Assembly: GCA_947493165.1 (NCBI GenBank)
Contig: CANLPY010000001.1
Location: 1,526,501 to 1,590,500, forward strand
Length of the DNA: 64,000 bases
Source: an uncultured Erythrobacter sp.
GTDB taxonomy: Bacteria > Pseudomonadota > Alphaproteobacteria > Sphingomonadales > Sphingomonadaceae
Direction of reading: 5' to 3'
In this document: in pieces, positions 42,716 through 52,030 of the stretch
How the letters are laid out: the number at the start of each line of letters is the position of its first letter
Position numbering within the stretch: position 1 is the first letter of the stretch
Translations under genes and position numbers: made by a program
The notes under the pieces: generated by a model
Told to the model about the DNA's origin: nothing
Seen by the model: only the letters and a program-made list of their open reading frames with translations
Database searches by the model: none

Positions 42716-43762
42716 TCAGCAGCAGGTTGCCGGTTCGCTTTCTTCGGAGGCATCGAATGGCAGGTTTCCGCCACATCCCTCAAAAATACCGAAATGCTTA
42801 CTGAAATCACCGATGAATTCGAAGTGCGGTGCGAAGCGGGTGTCCGCGAGCATCTTCCAGCTATTACCGCAAACTGGAAAGACGCGGCCCTTTTCGATGT
42901 GGTGATCCTTATCCAAGATGAATACGCGTTCTTCTCCGTCAACGCTTCCGCGATAGATGACGGCTTGCCCATAATCCTCACATTCAGCCTCAAGTCCCTC
43001 GAGCTTGAACAGTCGATTGGTGACGGAAAGAAACTGGAGGCCGTCCAACTTTTGAGAGATGCCGGAATCATTGATTGCGAGAGGGCGATATTTCACCAGG
43101 CGCGGGTCAGCAAACCCAGATTGCTTGGCAAGCGAAAGGAAATCACCCCAGTACAGAGCGCCCGAAAGACATTCCCCGTGCAGCACAGGATCGTGTTTGA
43201 GTTCTTCTGGCACGCGGCGGTCACTGTAGACATCGGAAAAGTACATTTCGCCACCTTGCCGCAAGAGTTTATGCGCGGCGCTGAATATTCGCGCCTTATC
43301 AGCTGCAAGATTGATCACGCAGTTCGAAATGATGATGTCGAAACTCTCAGGCTCCAGACCGAGCGATTCCAACTGCTCAATGTCGCCTTCGACGAACCGA
43401 ACGTTGCTCGTCCCGTAGCCAAACCTTTCGCGATGCCATTCGATGTGCTCGCGCGCTACGCTGAGCTGCTGTGGCGTGACGTCAACACCAACGACTTCGC
43501 CCTCTTCTCCGACCAATTGGGCGAGAACATAGGCGTCTTGTCCCGCGCCCGATCCTAGGTCGAGAACGCGAGCGCCTTCGATTGCAGCAGGAGCGATTAA
43601 ACCGCAGCCGTAATATCGTGCTCTAACTTCCTCATGTACGTTAGACAAAGCGGCCACAATGTGCGGAGGCGGCGCGTCAGTCATTGTACAAGCATCGGTT
43701 CTTAGGTCGCTGGAACCTTGCAGAATTTCGCCGTAATATTCTTGACTGTTCCGAACGTCCAT
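42716..43762 (-). CDS. arsM: Arsenite S-adenosylmethionine methyltransferase
   Basis: The 348-residue protein has the AdoMet motif VLDLGSGAGQDAYVL at about 66-80. Four cysteines, C25, C53, C148 (SNCVINL) and C198 (HGECLSG), have internal spacing of 28, 95 and 50 residues. This closely parallels the As(III)-binding C44, C72, C174 and C224 of Cyanidioschyzon merolae ArsM. The C-terminal region (CEDYGQAVIY, FPVCGNSWKML, DTRFAPHFEFIGD, and a final Cys pair) is also that of ArsM. The enzyme methylates As(III), stepwise, in the cytoplasm. AAGGAAG precedes the ATG. It is divergent from the radical SAM gene, sharing a 123-bp promoter region. No arsR, arsB or arsC is in the window. Confidence 0.9.
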   Translation of the reverse strand: MDVRNSQEYYGEILQGSSDLRTDACTMTDAPPPHIVAALSNVHEEVRARYYGCGLIAPAAIEGARVLDLGSGAGQDAYVLAQLVGEEGEVVGVDVTPQQLSVAREHIEWHRERFGYGTSNVRFVEGDIEQLESLGLEPESFDIIISNCVINLAADKARIFSAAHKLLRQGGEMYFSDVYSDRRVPEELKHDPVLHGECLSGALYWGDFLSLAKQSGFADPRLVKYRPLAINDSGISQKLDGLQFLSVTNRLFKLEGLEAECEDYGQAVIYRGSVDGEERVFILDKDHHIEKGRVFPVCGNSWKMLADTRFAPHFEFIGDFSKHFGIFEGCGGNLPFDASEESEPATCC

Positions 43763-43885
43763 TGCGGTCTTCCTTGCTTGCTAGTCGCCACCCGACAAAG
43801 CTGGTTCGTGATCGGGTTAGAATCGGTTACAGAGTGAAGTCTTGATCATGAGTAACGAATTGGCTCGGTAGAACGAATACTAAAG

Positions 43886-44845
43886 ATGACCTCAAACAAT
43901 TCTCCGTTCGCACTGAGCGATCCACGGCCAATTTCACCGGATAAGTTTAAAGATCCCATGCGCACCGCATTGGGTGAGGAACGCGCCTATGTGACAATGG
44001 CAGGTCTGGAAACACTCTGGTTTAACACTGGCACCCTATGCAATCTAGCATGTCAGTCATGTTACATTGAAAGTTCACCGCGCAACGATGCGCTTGTTTA
44101 CATCACTTTGGACGAAGTCCGCGGGTATCTAGACGAAATCATAGAACAAAAGCTACCCACACGCGAGATCGCTTTCACGGGAGGCGAGCCCTTTATGAAC
44201 CCCCATATGATGGCGATTTTGGAATTATGCCTTGATCGCGACTTCGATGTGCTCGTGCTTTCGAATGCTATGCGACCTATGCGGCGGCTAGAACAACAAT
44301 TGCTCAACCTTCGGCATCGTGAACGGCTCACCATTCGAGTGAGCCTCGATCATCACACCCAAATAGTTCACGAGGCTGAGCGCGGCCCAAGCTGGGACAA
44401 GGCAATCGGCGGCCTTACCTGGCTGGCGCAAAACGGTTTCAACATTGCCGTCGCTGGGCGCCATCTCGAAATCGAGAGCGATGCAGACGCACGTGTCAGT
44501 TTTGGTCAGTTGTTCACACAATTGGGCCTGCCGATCGACGCATCAAACCCCGCGCAGTTGGTCTTATTCCCTGCAATGGACGAGAGTGCTGATACACCCG
44601 AGATCACAACGTCATGCTGGGACATTTTGAGTGTTGATCCGCGCAGTATGATGTGCGCTTCAAGCAGGATGGTGGTTAAACGCAAAGGAGAGTCTACGCC
44701 GCGAGTGGCGGCTTGCACCTTATTGCCCTATCATAAGGACTTCGACTTGGGCGAGACACTGGAAGAATCCAGCCGAACAGTCCGGCTCAATCACCCGCAT
44801 TGCGCACGCTTTTGCGTGCTTGGCGGGGCAAGTTGCTCCACCTGA
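43886..44845 (+). CDS. Radical SAM protein with Cys-rich C-terminus
   Basis: The 319-residue protein has the radical SAM cluster motif C52-x3-C56-x2-C59 (CNLACQSC) and the AdoMet Gly-Gly-Glu (FTGGEPF). About six cysteines sit in the last 80 residues (SCWDIL, MMCASS, AACTLL, HPHCARFCVLGGASC), which could hold an auxiliary iron-sulfur cluster. It is divergent from arsM. In arsenosugar producers a radical SAM enzyme (ArsS) adds a 5'-deoxyadenosyl group to methylated arsenic. This protein does not clearly show the ArsS sequence pattern, so it is either a divergent equivalent or a different step. Confidence 0.85.
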   Translation: MTSNNSPFALSDPRPISPDKFKDPMRTALGEERAYVTMAGLETLWFNTGTLCNLACQSCYIESSPRNDALVYITLDEVRGYLDEIIEQKLPTREIAFTGGEPFMNPHMMAILELCLDRDFDVLVLSNAMRPMRRLEQQLLNLRHRERLTIRVSLDHHTQIVHEAERGPSWDKAIGGLTWLAQNGFNIAVAGRHLEIESDADARVSFGQLFTQLGLPIDASNPAQLVLFPAMDESADTPEITTSCWDILSVDPRSMMCASSRMVVKRKGESTPRVAACTLLPYHKDFDLGETLEESSRTVRLNHPHCARFCVLGGASCST

Positions 44846-45052
44846 AAACCCGGATAGCTTAGTTCAATATCGCCGCTGAATGGAATTTGAGATTATCAGC
44901 GACGATCGCCTTTACTTTATTACACCGCTTCAATGTCTTGTATTCAAGAAACGTTGAGCCGCTATCGTACATCTACCTCGGAAAATAACCAGCGTGGATG
45001 ATGATATTGCGGGTGCGAAATGGATGATTGCGCCATGATGCACGCACCGCGC

Positions 45053-46726
45053 TTAACGTTTGAGGCGTTGATAATCGTAAAGCGAGGGCACAGTCTGAAT
45101 CTCTTGATTGAGCATTTCAAGATAAGGCTCTGGCGTGAAATCAAGCTCAATGTCGCGATTGCCATAAACGCTGACCAAGCGAGCATCAGGACCCTCAGAT
45201 CCGGCGAACAAAACTAGGGGGCTATCCGGCGGGACATTGCCCTTAACGATCACCTGAAGGTTCCACGTCGTGTTGTAACGACCGTGGCCTGGGTTCCAAT
45301 AGCCCGCGCCTCCTGCCTTAAACAGATCGTACATCGGCTTGCCATCGTCCGTCGTTTGATCAGCTACTACATGCACCGTGATGCGATCATAGAGGTTCTG
45401 ATGATTAGCGCCGGCATGTTGATCCAGGGTCGGCTGATGCCATGCCACCGAATCCTTGTAGACAGATTTGGTCGATTGCGTGTTGAAGCTAAACGTGTGC
45501 TCAGTCGGATTGAACACGGTTAGCTCTTCAACCAACAGATTGTGCACATTGCCAACATGCACAGCGTAATGCGCTTTATGAGTGCCATCGGTGACAATGT
45601 TTGAGATCGTCACATTCGCTAGGTCATCGGTTAGAATGCCCGCATCAGCCTCGCTAATGTGAACGTTGCGGATCCAGCCATTGTGGACCCCGGTGAAGTA
45701 AACCCCGTTAAAGCCAGATTCGTTATGATGGCCAAAGTATGGATTTTCCGGGAAAGTCAGCGCCAAATCCTGAATGCCGACATCGCTAAGGTGGTCCCAG
45801 CGTGCAAAATAGGCTGGCAGCTGGGCGTTTATGTCATGCAGCAGCGGGTCGGCTATTGTGACAACATTGCCATCTATCGCTTCAATGCGAGTCGCTTGGC
45901 GAACCAATGGCCGATCTGGCTTTTCCCAATGACGGCTGCCCACTTTAAGATCGGTATCGCCATACAAAGATTTGATCAGCGCACCTCCGGGCCCCTGGCG
46001 ATTGTGCCAATGCACTTGCAAGACGTCGCCGATTTTCAATTTGTCTGGCGCAGCAACCGTGAGCTTGCGTGAAAACTGATCGCCCGCAGTGATTGCGCTG
46101 ATGGTTTCAATCGGCCGATCATAGCTTTCTTGATAGGTCGCATGGCGGCCACCTGGATAGCGGACCCAGATGAACCCAGCGCTCCAGCTATATTCCGAAA
46201 ACAAAACTTCTAGATTGTCATCTGGTAAGCGTTCGTATTTGTCATTGTCTTTCAGATATTCGCGGATTTCGGTAAGCGCACCGCCATCATCGATCTGATT
46301 CAGTGGCCTAGGCATATACAATTGTGTGCCGCCCTCGCCTGATCCCATGCCAGACAAAACGATCCCGCTTTTTTCGATCCACAAAATTTCGCTTAAAAGA
46401 TAACGGCCTTGCTGTAACTGAACACGGACTGGCCCTGCCATTTCGTGCGCTGCGGTTAGCGCTGCTATCAAGGCTACGCTGTCGTCTTTCCCATCATCGG
46501 GGATTGCACCGAATTCGGTGACATCAAGGACAGTCTTAACCTCAGGAATCGGCTCTGACCCAAATCCATATCCTGCATAGGAAAAATCAGGCAGCGGCGT
46601 TTGCGCGGACACCGCCTTATCATTCAGAATACGCGGCGTATCTTGAGCAACCACAGGCGACTGAGCCCCAAAGAGCGCAGCCGAAATCCAGGGCAAACTC
46701 ATGATATGCCTATGCAAGTACGCCAT
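45053..46726 (-). CDS. Exported right-handed beta-helix protein (pectate lyase superfamily), probable polysaccharide lyase or hydrolase
   Basis: I chose ATG at 46726 with AGAGGGTGAG upstream; an in-frame TTG at 46765 has no ribosome site. The 557-residue protein has a signal peptide ending near VVAQD. 'LDVTEFGAIPDDGKDDSVAL' is the N-terminal signature of pectate_lyase_3-type beta-helices. Repeated coil segments follow (IRNVHISEADAGILTDDLAN, VTISNIVTDGTHKAHY). The catalytic residues cannot be assigned by eye. It is divergent from the FAH-family gene and has two ACCGGT-core operators upstream, so it is probably induced with the uronate genes. Confidence 0.82.
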   Translation of the reverse strand: MAYLHRHIMSLPWISAALFGAQSPVVAQDTPRILNDKAVSAQTPLPDFSYAGYGFGSEPIPEVKTVLDVTEFGAIPDDGKDDSVALIAALTAAHEMAGPVRVQLQQGRYLLSEILWIEKSGIVLSGMGSGEGGTQLYMPRPLNQIDDGGALTEIREYLKDNDKYERLPDDNLEVLFSEYSWSAGFIWVRYPGGRHATYQESYDRPIETISAITAGDQFSRKLTVAAPDKLKIGDVLQVHWHNRQGPGGALIKSLYGDTDLKVGSRHWEKPDRPLVRQATRIEAIDGNVVTIADPLLHDINAQLPAYFARWDHLSDVGIQDLALTFPENPYFGHHNESGFNGVYFTGVHNGWIRNVHISEADAGILTDDLANVTISNIVTDGTHKAHYAVHVGNVHNLLVEELTVFNPTEHTFSFNTQSTKSVYKDSVAWHQPTLDQHAGANHQNLYDRITVHVVADQTTDDGKPMYDLFKAGGAGYWNPGHGRYNTTWNLQVIVKGNVPPDSPLVLFAGSEGPDARLVSVYGNRDIELDFTPEPYLEMLNQEIQTVPSLYDYQRLKR

Positions 46727-46784
46727 CCAACTCACCCTCTCAAACACTCTTTGTTTCTTTTTCAAGCTAGGTATTGACCTTCAT

Positions 46785-46798
46785 TGGCACCGGTGTCA
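46785..46798. promoter_or_regulatory. LacI-type operator candidate 1
   Basis: TGGCACCGGTGTCA is a near-perfect 14-bp palindrome around ACCGGT. On the minus strand it contains TTGACA, so a bound repressor would cover the probable -35 of the beta-helix gene. Confidence 0.7.
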
Positions 46799-46806
46799 AT
46801 TATCAA

Positions 46807-46820
46807 GGAAACCGGTGTCA
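46807..46820. promoter_or_regulatory. LacI-type operator candidate 2
   Basis: GGAAACCGGTGTCA shares the ACCGGTGTCA half with candidate 1, and its centre is 22 bases away, about two helical turns. Two dimers could bind side by side. Confidence 0.65.
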
Positions 46821-47127
46821 AGCATCGGAGAGTGCATTGGGATTGTACGACAATTTGCGGGGAAATCGTGGACTTACTTATTGCTCGCGCTGTTTTGATC
46901 GCACTCTCAGGCTTTGCAAAACGTCGCGGTACGTTGATCAAATCTGCTAAGTTCGGCCTGACCGGCCACGCTCAAATCCGGTCCCAAATGCTGTACAGCC
47001 TAGACGAACTACATATCTTCTCTCGTCCAAAGCTCGAAGGACGATAATAAGCAGCGTCCTCAGGCCGCCACAACTTCCATGAGCTTGGAGGGCGGTTCTG
47101 AGGAACATAAAAACTGGCGGAGCGATA

Positions 47128-47910
47128 ATGGACGCACAACTAACCTCTAGGCAGACGAGGTTGCAGGAGATCTCGCGAACTTTGGTTGAGGCGCGTCGTT
47201 CGGCCACCGCGTTACCCGGCTTTCCCGGAGACCTTCCAGAAAGTTTTGCCGATGCCTATGTGGTCCAGCAAATTTCGCGAGACAGTTGGAGCGATGATGT
47301 CGCTGGCTGGAAAGTAGGTGGCGTACCACCAGCATTCATCGAAGTTTTTGGCGAAACACATTTGGTCGGACCAATTTTTGGGCGGTCTGTGAAGTATGCC
47401 GCTAAAGATACCAACGCAGATATGCCTGTGTTTGCCGGCGGGTTTGCGGCAATTGAGCCAGAACTAATTGTTCAACTTGGAGAAACCCGTGCAGCTGACC
47501 GCCTATTTATCGGCGCCGAGATCGCGAGCAGCCCGCTTCCTGCTATCAATGGCATTGGACCAATCGCGGTAATCTGCGATTTTGGTAACAACAATGGCAT
47601 GATCGTCGGGCCAGAGATTGAGGGCTGGCGCGAGAATCCGGTCGACCCAATTCTGGTCGAATGCCTGATCGATGATGAACGCATCGGATCACGCGAGGTG
47701 ACGGATGTCACCTCTGCCGCTGATCGAGCGATTGATTTTCTGCTCTCCCACGCAGCACGCAAGGGGATTGAACTGCCTGCTGGCACCTATGTTTCAACGG
47801 GTGCGATCACGGGTATTCACGAGGCTGGGCCGGATGCAAATTCGCGCATTCTGTTCGGCAAGCACGGAGCATTTTCACTGTCACTCATCGCGGCAACGTC
47901 TAGTTGGTGA
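47128..47910 (+). CDS. Fumarylacetoacetate hydrolase/2-keto-4-pentenoate hydratase-family enzyme
   Basis: The 260-residue protein starts at ATG with GGCGGAG upstream. It has the hydratase-type layout: an N-terminal helical part with 'AYVVQQISRD' and GWKVGG, the acidic metal-binding residues in 'FAAIEPELIVQLG', and a C-terminal VSTGAITGIHEAG. Family members hydrate or cleave 2-keto acids with Mg2+. Within this uronate locus it may act on a deoxy-keto acid, but the substrate is not clear. It is followed by the LacI gene after 271 bases without a recognised gene. Confidence 0.82.
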   Translation: MDAQLTSRQTRLQEISRTLVEARRSATALPGFPGDLPESFADAYVVQQISRDSWSDDVAGWKVGGVPPAFIEVFGETHLVGPIFGRSVKYAAKDTNADMPVFAGGFAAIEPELIVQLGETRAADRLFIGAEIASSPLPAINGIGPIAVICDFGNNNGMIVGPEIEGWRENPVDPILVECLIDDERIGSREVTDVTSAADRAIDFLLSHAARKGIELPAGTYVSTGAITGIHEAGPDANSRILFGKHGAFSLSLIAATSSW

Positions 47911-48181
47911 GCAGATCAGTCTATAAGGCTCTTGGGCAAACCTCTCACGCTTATCATACGTGTCTGTGATATCAGGGCAAAGATGGTAGACAAGTGTGTT
48001 CCGGTAACCGATGCTACACTGCGCGAGGTCCGCGCCGCCTGATCGTTTATCTCACATTGCTTCTAGTTCTGACGCTGATCACCTTTGCCATAACCCTCTT
48101 GTATGTTCACAGTGCTGGATTGTGGCTTTTGTTTTGTAGGCTGAATGGCTTACAGGGGTATAGATCGACGGAGGACTGGAT

Positions 48182-49204
48182 ATGGATCAAGGCGATAAAC
48201 CGACGATCAATGATGTCGCACGTCTTGCAAAAGTTTCAAAGAAAACCGTCAGCCGAGTCATCAACAATTCCCCCCAGCTTAGCGACAAGACCCGCAAGCA
48301 TGTCGAAAGCGTGATTGAAGAGATTGGATTCGTACCGAACCCGCAGGCACGCGCTTTAGCCCTTCGGCGCAACTTCATCATCGCCGCAGTACACGATAAC
48401 CCAAACGCGCAATTCCTAGTCAATGTACAAAAAGGCGTACTCGAAGCTCTTGAGGGTACGGATTTCGGCCTGCTGGTTCAACCTGTGAACCGCAGATCAC
48501 CGACAATCGCGCAAGATTTTCGCGATTTTCTTGAACGCCAACGCCCTTACGGTGTGGTGCTACTGCCGCCAATCTCCGAAAACAATGAGCTGGCGAAGAT
48601 CTGCCGTGAATTCGGCGTTCGTTACATTCGAATGGCATCTGCCAAGGTAGATAAGCCAGAACAGATGGTTCGGTCGAACGACAGGGACGCAGTTCGGCAA
48701 GCGGTTATTTACATCGCACAGCAGGGGCACAAGAGGATTGCCTTGATTGAAGGACGCAGAAACTCGCGATCTGCTCTGGAACGACGCAAAGGTTACGAAG
48801 ATGCATTGGGACAGGCTGGCCTCGCCATCAATGAAGAGCTCATTGAACAAGGCGGGTACACTTTTGATAGCGGTGTCGAGGCGGCACTTAAACTTTTCAA
48901 CAAAGCTTCGCGTCCAACCGCGATATTTGCGTCGAATGATGAGATGGCGATAGGCGCGCTAATCGCCGCCCGGCGCAAAGGGATTGAAGTCCCACGTGGA
49001 CTATCGATCGTTGGCTTTGACGACACCCCAATGGCGAACCATGTCTGGCCGGCGCTTACGACGGTGCGCTGGCCGATTGTGGAGATGGGCCGCATTGCTG
49101 CACTGAAACTGATGGCGAAGCCTGATGACCCGCCAATTTCAGAATCTTTACTACCGTCGCAATTGGTCACTCGCGATTCTGTAGCTCCGCCACCAGAAGA
49201 ATAG
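48182..49204 (+). CDS. LacI-family transcriptional regulator
   Basis: The 340-residue protein has an N-terminal helix-turn-helix (INDVARLAKVSKKTVSRVIN) and hinge (PNPQARALA). A periplasmic-binding-protein-like sugar domain ends in IVGFDDTPMANHVWPALTTVRW. GGAGGACTGGAT precedes the ATG. Given the three ACCGGT-core palindromes around it, it probably represses the beta-helix gene and the isomerase-kduD-lyase-kdgK operon until a uronate intermediate, such as KDG, is present. A weak half-match, GGTAACCGATGCTA at 48003-48016, may give autoregulation. Confidence 0.92.
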   Translation: MDQGDKPTINDVARLAKVSKKTVSRVINNSPQLSDKTRKHVESVIEEIGFVPNPQARALALRRNFIIAAVHDNPNAQFLVNVQKGVLEALEGTDFGLLVQPVNRRSPTIAQDFRDFLERQRPYGVVLLPPISENNELAKICREFGVRYIRMASAKVDKPEQMVRSNDRDAVRQAVIYIAQQGHKRIALIEGRRNSRSALERRKGYEDALGQAGLAINEELIEQGGYTFDSGVEAALKLFNKASRPTAIFASNDEMAIGALIAARRKGIEVPRGLSIVGFDDTPMANHVWPALTTVRWPIVEMGRIAALKLMAKPDDPPISESLLPSQLVTRDSVAPPPEE

Positions 49205-49249
49205 TTCCTTGTTTCGCAAACGCGTCGAAACAGGCCTTGCATCGTTAAA

Positions 49250-49263
49250 TGACACCGGTTACC
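49250..49263. promoter_or_regulatory. LacI-type operator candidate 3, upstream of the isomerase operon
   Basis: TGACACCGGTTACC has the same ACCGGT core and TGACACC half-site as the candidates at 46785 and 46807. It lies 75 bases before the isomerase ATG. Confidence 0.7.
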
Positions 49264-49337
49264 AAAACTTCAGAAGAACCACTAACGCGCAGGGTCTGGC
49301 ACAGCCACTTCGCCAGCAAACCAGAGAGTGAAATACC

Positions 49338-49970
49338 ATGAAAATTGCACTGATTAATGAAAACAGCCAGGCCGCAAAAAACAGCATCATCCATGATGCT
49401 TTGACATCTGTTGCAGAGCCACTTGGTCACGAGGTCTTCAATTATGGCATGTACACAGCGGAAGATGATGCGCAGCTAACTTACAATATGGTCGGATTGC
49501 TCAGCGGCATTCTGATCAACTCTGGCGCGGCTGACTTCATTGTGAGCGGGTGCGGTACGGGTATGGGCTCTATGCTTGCTTGTAACGCAATGCCGGGCGT
49601 ATTTTGCGGCCTTGTAATTGACCCAACCGACGCATTCCTCTTTGCACAGATCAATGACGGTAATGCGATCGCCATGCCCTATGCCAAAGGTTTTGGCTGG
49701 GCAGCAGAGTTGAACCTTCAGGATTGCTATCGCAAGTTGTTTGAAGGTGAAAGCGGCGTTGGCTATCCCAAAGAGCGCGCGGCTATCATGAAGAAAAATC
49801 GCGGTATTCTGGCGGAAATGAAGGCAGCGACCTGTCATGACATGATGAGCGTATTGAAGAATGTCGACCAAGACCTGCTGAAATCAGCCATCGCGGGTGA
49901 GAAGTTTGCCGATCTGTTCTATCCGAACTCCAAGGATGACAACATCAGCGCTTATCTTCGCGGTCTATGA
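49338..49970 (+). CDS. RpiB/LacA/LacB-family sugar isomerase (KduI/DhuI-like role)
   Basis: The 210-residue protein has the RpiB motif SGCGTGMG with the catalytic-type Cys at residue 72 and a matching HEVFNYG strand. Streptococcal DhuI, from this family, isomerises the linear form of unsaturated glucuronate/iduronate (4-deoxy-L-threo-5-hexosulose uronate). The gene is the first of an operon with kduD (44 bases on), an alginate_lyase gene and kdgK, and no KduI gene is present. I therefore infer the same step. It is longer than typical RpiB (about 150 residues), as DhuI-type proteins are. Confidence 0.85.
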   Translation: MKIALINENSQAAKNSIIHDALTSVAEPLGHEVFNYGMYTAEDDAQLTYNMVGLLSGILINSGAADFIVSGCGTGMGSMLACNAMPGVFCGLVIDPTDAFLFAQINDGNAIAMPYAKGFGWAAELNLQDCYRKLFEGESGVGYPKERAAIMKKNRGILAEMKAATCHDMMSVLKNVDQDLLKSAIAGEKFADLFYPNSKDDNISAYLRGL

Positions 49971-50014
49971 TCCGGGCTTCACTCAAACAACGATATTGAA
50001 AAGCAGAGAGACTG

Positions 50015-50773
50015 ATGAGCAACAATCCTTTCAATCTTGCCGACAAAGTTGCCATTGTCACTGGGGCCAACACCGGCATCGGCCAGGGGATCGCTGTTGC
50101 ACTTGCCCAAGCTGGTGCCGACATTGCGTTGGTGACGCGAAGCGATGCGTCTGAGACTGTCGGCCTGATCGAGCAGGCGGGTCGCCGGGCGCTCGTGATT
50201 GAGGCAGACCTCTCATCAACCGAACCATGCGAACGGATCGTTGCCGAGACTGTCAGTGACCTTGGGCGGCTCGACATTTTGGTCAACAATGCCGGAATAA
50301 TCCGCCGAAATGACGCGCTCGATTTCACTGAGGATGATTGGGATGCGGTGCTCAACACCAATCTCAAAGTGCTATTCTTCCTAAGCCAATCTGCGGCGCG
50401 GCAAATGATCAAACAAGGCGGCGGATCAATCATCAACATCGCTTCGATGCTAACGTTTCAGGGCGGGATTCGAGTCGCGAGTTATACGGCATCGAAGAGC
50501 GGCGTTGGCGGATTGACCAAACTGCTAGCGAACGAATGGGCAAGCCGAGGCATCACCGTGAATGCAATCGCCCCGGGCTATATCGCGACCAATAACACCG
50601 CTGCCTTGCAAGCAGATGAGGATCGCAACCGTCAGATTTTGGAACGCATTCCCGCAGAACGCTGGGGCGAGCCATCAGATCTTGGCGGGGCTGCCGTTTT
50701 CCTCGCATCAGATGCCGCGCGATATGTGCAAGGCCATATCCTAGCCGTCGATGGCGGTTGGTTGGCACGCTAA
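50015..50773 (+). CDS. kduD: 2-dehydro-3-deoxy-D-gluconate 5-dehydrogenase (SDR)
   Basis: The 252-residue SDR has TGxxxGIG (VTGANTGIGQGIA), NNAGIIRR and catalytic Ser144 with Y157-x3-K161 (YTASK). It also has the KduD-characteristic stretches NIASMLTFQGGIRVASY and IAPGYIATNNTAAL, and the AVDGGWLAR end. It would reduce 2,5-diketo-3-deoxygluconate with NAD(P)H to KDG in the cytoplasm. The next gene starts five bases after its stop. Confidence 0.9.
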   Translation: MSNNPFNLADKVAIVTGANTGIGQGIAVALAQAGADIALVTRSDASETVGLIEQAGRRALVIEADLSSTEPCERIVAETVSDLGRLDILVNNAGIIRRNDALDFTEDDWDAVLNTNLKVLFFLSQSAARQMIKQGGGSIINIASMLTFQGGIRVASYTASKSGVGGLTKLLANEWASRGITVNAIAPGYIATNNTAALQADEDRNRQILERIPAERWGEPSDLGGAAVFLASDAARYVQGHILAVDGGWLAR

Positions 50774-50778
50774 GTTTT

Positions 50779-52005
50779 ATGCTGGGCGTTCGGCTTTCTG
50801 CACTGTTGGTCTTGATCACGGCAGCGTTAGTTGGGGCAGAGCCGCTTGAGGCAAAGGCTTTGACCTTTGCACCAGCTGATGGCGCGGCTGTTTGTCGGGG
50901 CGCTGATGGTTATGCTCAAGACTTTGGAGGGCGACGCACATTCTTGTGGCGCCCCGAATGGCTTCAAGTCATTGCCGCTGATCCAAGCCATGCTGCCGCC
51001 GTAGTGAATGACGCAACGGAGGCTCTGTCACGCGGCCCATACAGCGTAACGGACAAACCGCGCGTTCCCCTAGGCGCAACGGCGCATGAATATGCATCCA
51101 TTGGCCCTTATTGGTGGCCAGACTCAAGCAAAAATGATGGCTTGCCTTACATCCGACGTGATGGCGAATTCAATCCGCAACGCAACAGTCCGGAATTTGA
51201 CAAGATGCGCCTGCGCAGTTTGGGCCGCGATCTAAGAACACTCTCGCTCGCATATTTTTTGACCTCGGATGAGCGCTATGCCGATCATGCAGCGATGCTG
51301 ATCCGCGTGTGGTTCATTAATCCGCAGACACGCATGGCACCAAACATGAATTTTGCTCAAGGCATTCCGGGCAAAGTCAGCGGCCGCGCCGAGGGCATTA
51401 TCGAGTCTTCCGACCTATCGACAATTGCGGAAAGTATCGGCCTGCTCGCGCAATCACCCGCTTTGAGCGGCACGGAGCACAATGCCGTGCGTCAATGGTA
51501 TGCCGATTTTGCGGCTTGGATGACGACCAGCGAGATTGGTCAGGCCGAAATGCGAAAACGCAACAACCACGGCGTTTTCTACGATTTCTACCTGGCCCAT
51601 TTTGCAATCTTCGCAGGGGTTGAAGACACCACGAAAAGCATTGCGGCAGGTTTCCCTGAAAACCGTCTGAAAGTCCAAATGGACAAACAAGGGCGCTTTC
51701 ACGAGGAATTAACACGCACCCGCAGCTGGCATTACTCCAACTATGTCGTCGGCGCAGCTGCGCGCTTGGCCACAATCGGCGAATGCGTAGAAATTGATCT
51801 GTGGCGTGCGCAGCTCGATGATGGCCGCAGCCTTTCAGATGCGCACCGTTTTCTAAATCGTTATGCCCGGCAGCCTGCCGATTGGCCATTTCCCGATCGT
51901 GATCACAAGGCCGGCTCTTTTGCAAAAATGAAAAGCACTTTTGCTCACACCGATTTCTTATTTCAACGTCCGAACAGCGTGGCTGGTGTAATTAAACTGC
52001 CTTAA
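50779..52005 (+). CDS. Alginate_lyase-family polysaccharide lyase, exported
   Basis: I chose ATG 50779, five bases past the kduD stop, because it gives a clean signal peptide ([18 protein letters not shown]). A TTG inside kduD (50758) is also in frame. The 408-residue protein has the alginate_lyase (PF05426-like) marks [13 protein letters not shown], a lysine/arginine-rich cleft and [12 protein letters not shown] related family, PL38, acts on glucuronan or alginate; which polymer is used here is not visible. Its product would be an unsaturated uronate feeding the isomerase and KduD. KdgK follows 25 bases later. Confidence 0.85.
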   Translation: MLGVRLSALLVLITAALVGAEPLEAKALTFAPADGAAVCRGADGYAQDFGGRRTFLWRPEWLQVIAADPSHAAAVVNDATEALSRGPYSVTDKPRVPLGATAHEYASIGPYWWPDSSKNDGLPYIRRDGEFNPQRNSPEFDKMRLRSLGRDLRTLSLAYFLTSDERYADHAAMLIRVWFINPQTRMAPNMNFAQGIPGKVSGRAEGIIESSDLSTIAESIGLLAQSPALSGTEHNAVRQWYADFAAWMTTSEIGQAEMRKRNNHGVFYDFYLAHFAIFAGVEDTTKSIAAGFPENRLKVQMDKQGRFHEELTRTRSWHYSNYVVGAAARLATIGECVEIDLWRAQLDDGRSLSDAHRFLNRYARQPADWPFPDRDHKAGSFAKMKSTFAHTDFLFQRPNSVAGVIKLP

Positions 52006-52030
52006 CGTCTGCAACTTCTGGGAATTTTCC

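Larger units (their letters stand above)
46727..47127. other. Divergent regulatory region between the beta-helix and FAH genes
   Basis: This 401-base stretch holds two LacI-type operator candidates near 46785-46820 and otherwise no gene that I can support. The minus strand has a TTGACA inside the first operator that could be the -35 of the beta-helix gene. Plus-strand frames here look random. Confidence 0.6.

Noticed and set aside
46784..47047. 87-codon frame in the divergent regulatory region
   Set aside because: It covers the operator palindromes, lacks a ribosome site and shows no recognisable domain.
47994..48314. Frame upstream of and overlapping the LacI start with a hydrophobic stretch
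   Set aside because: It overlaps the LacI gene in another frame and lacks a ribosome site; the hydrophobicity comes from a T-rich leader.
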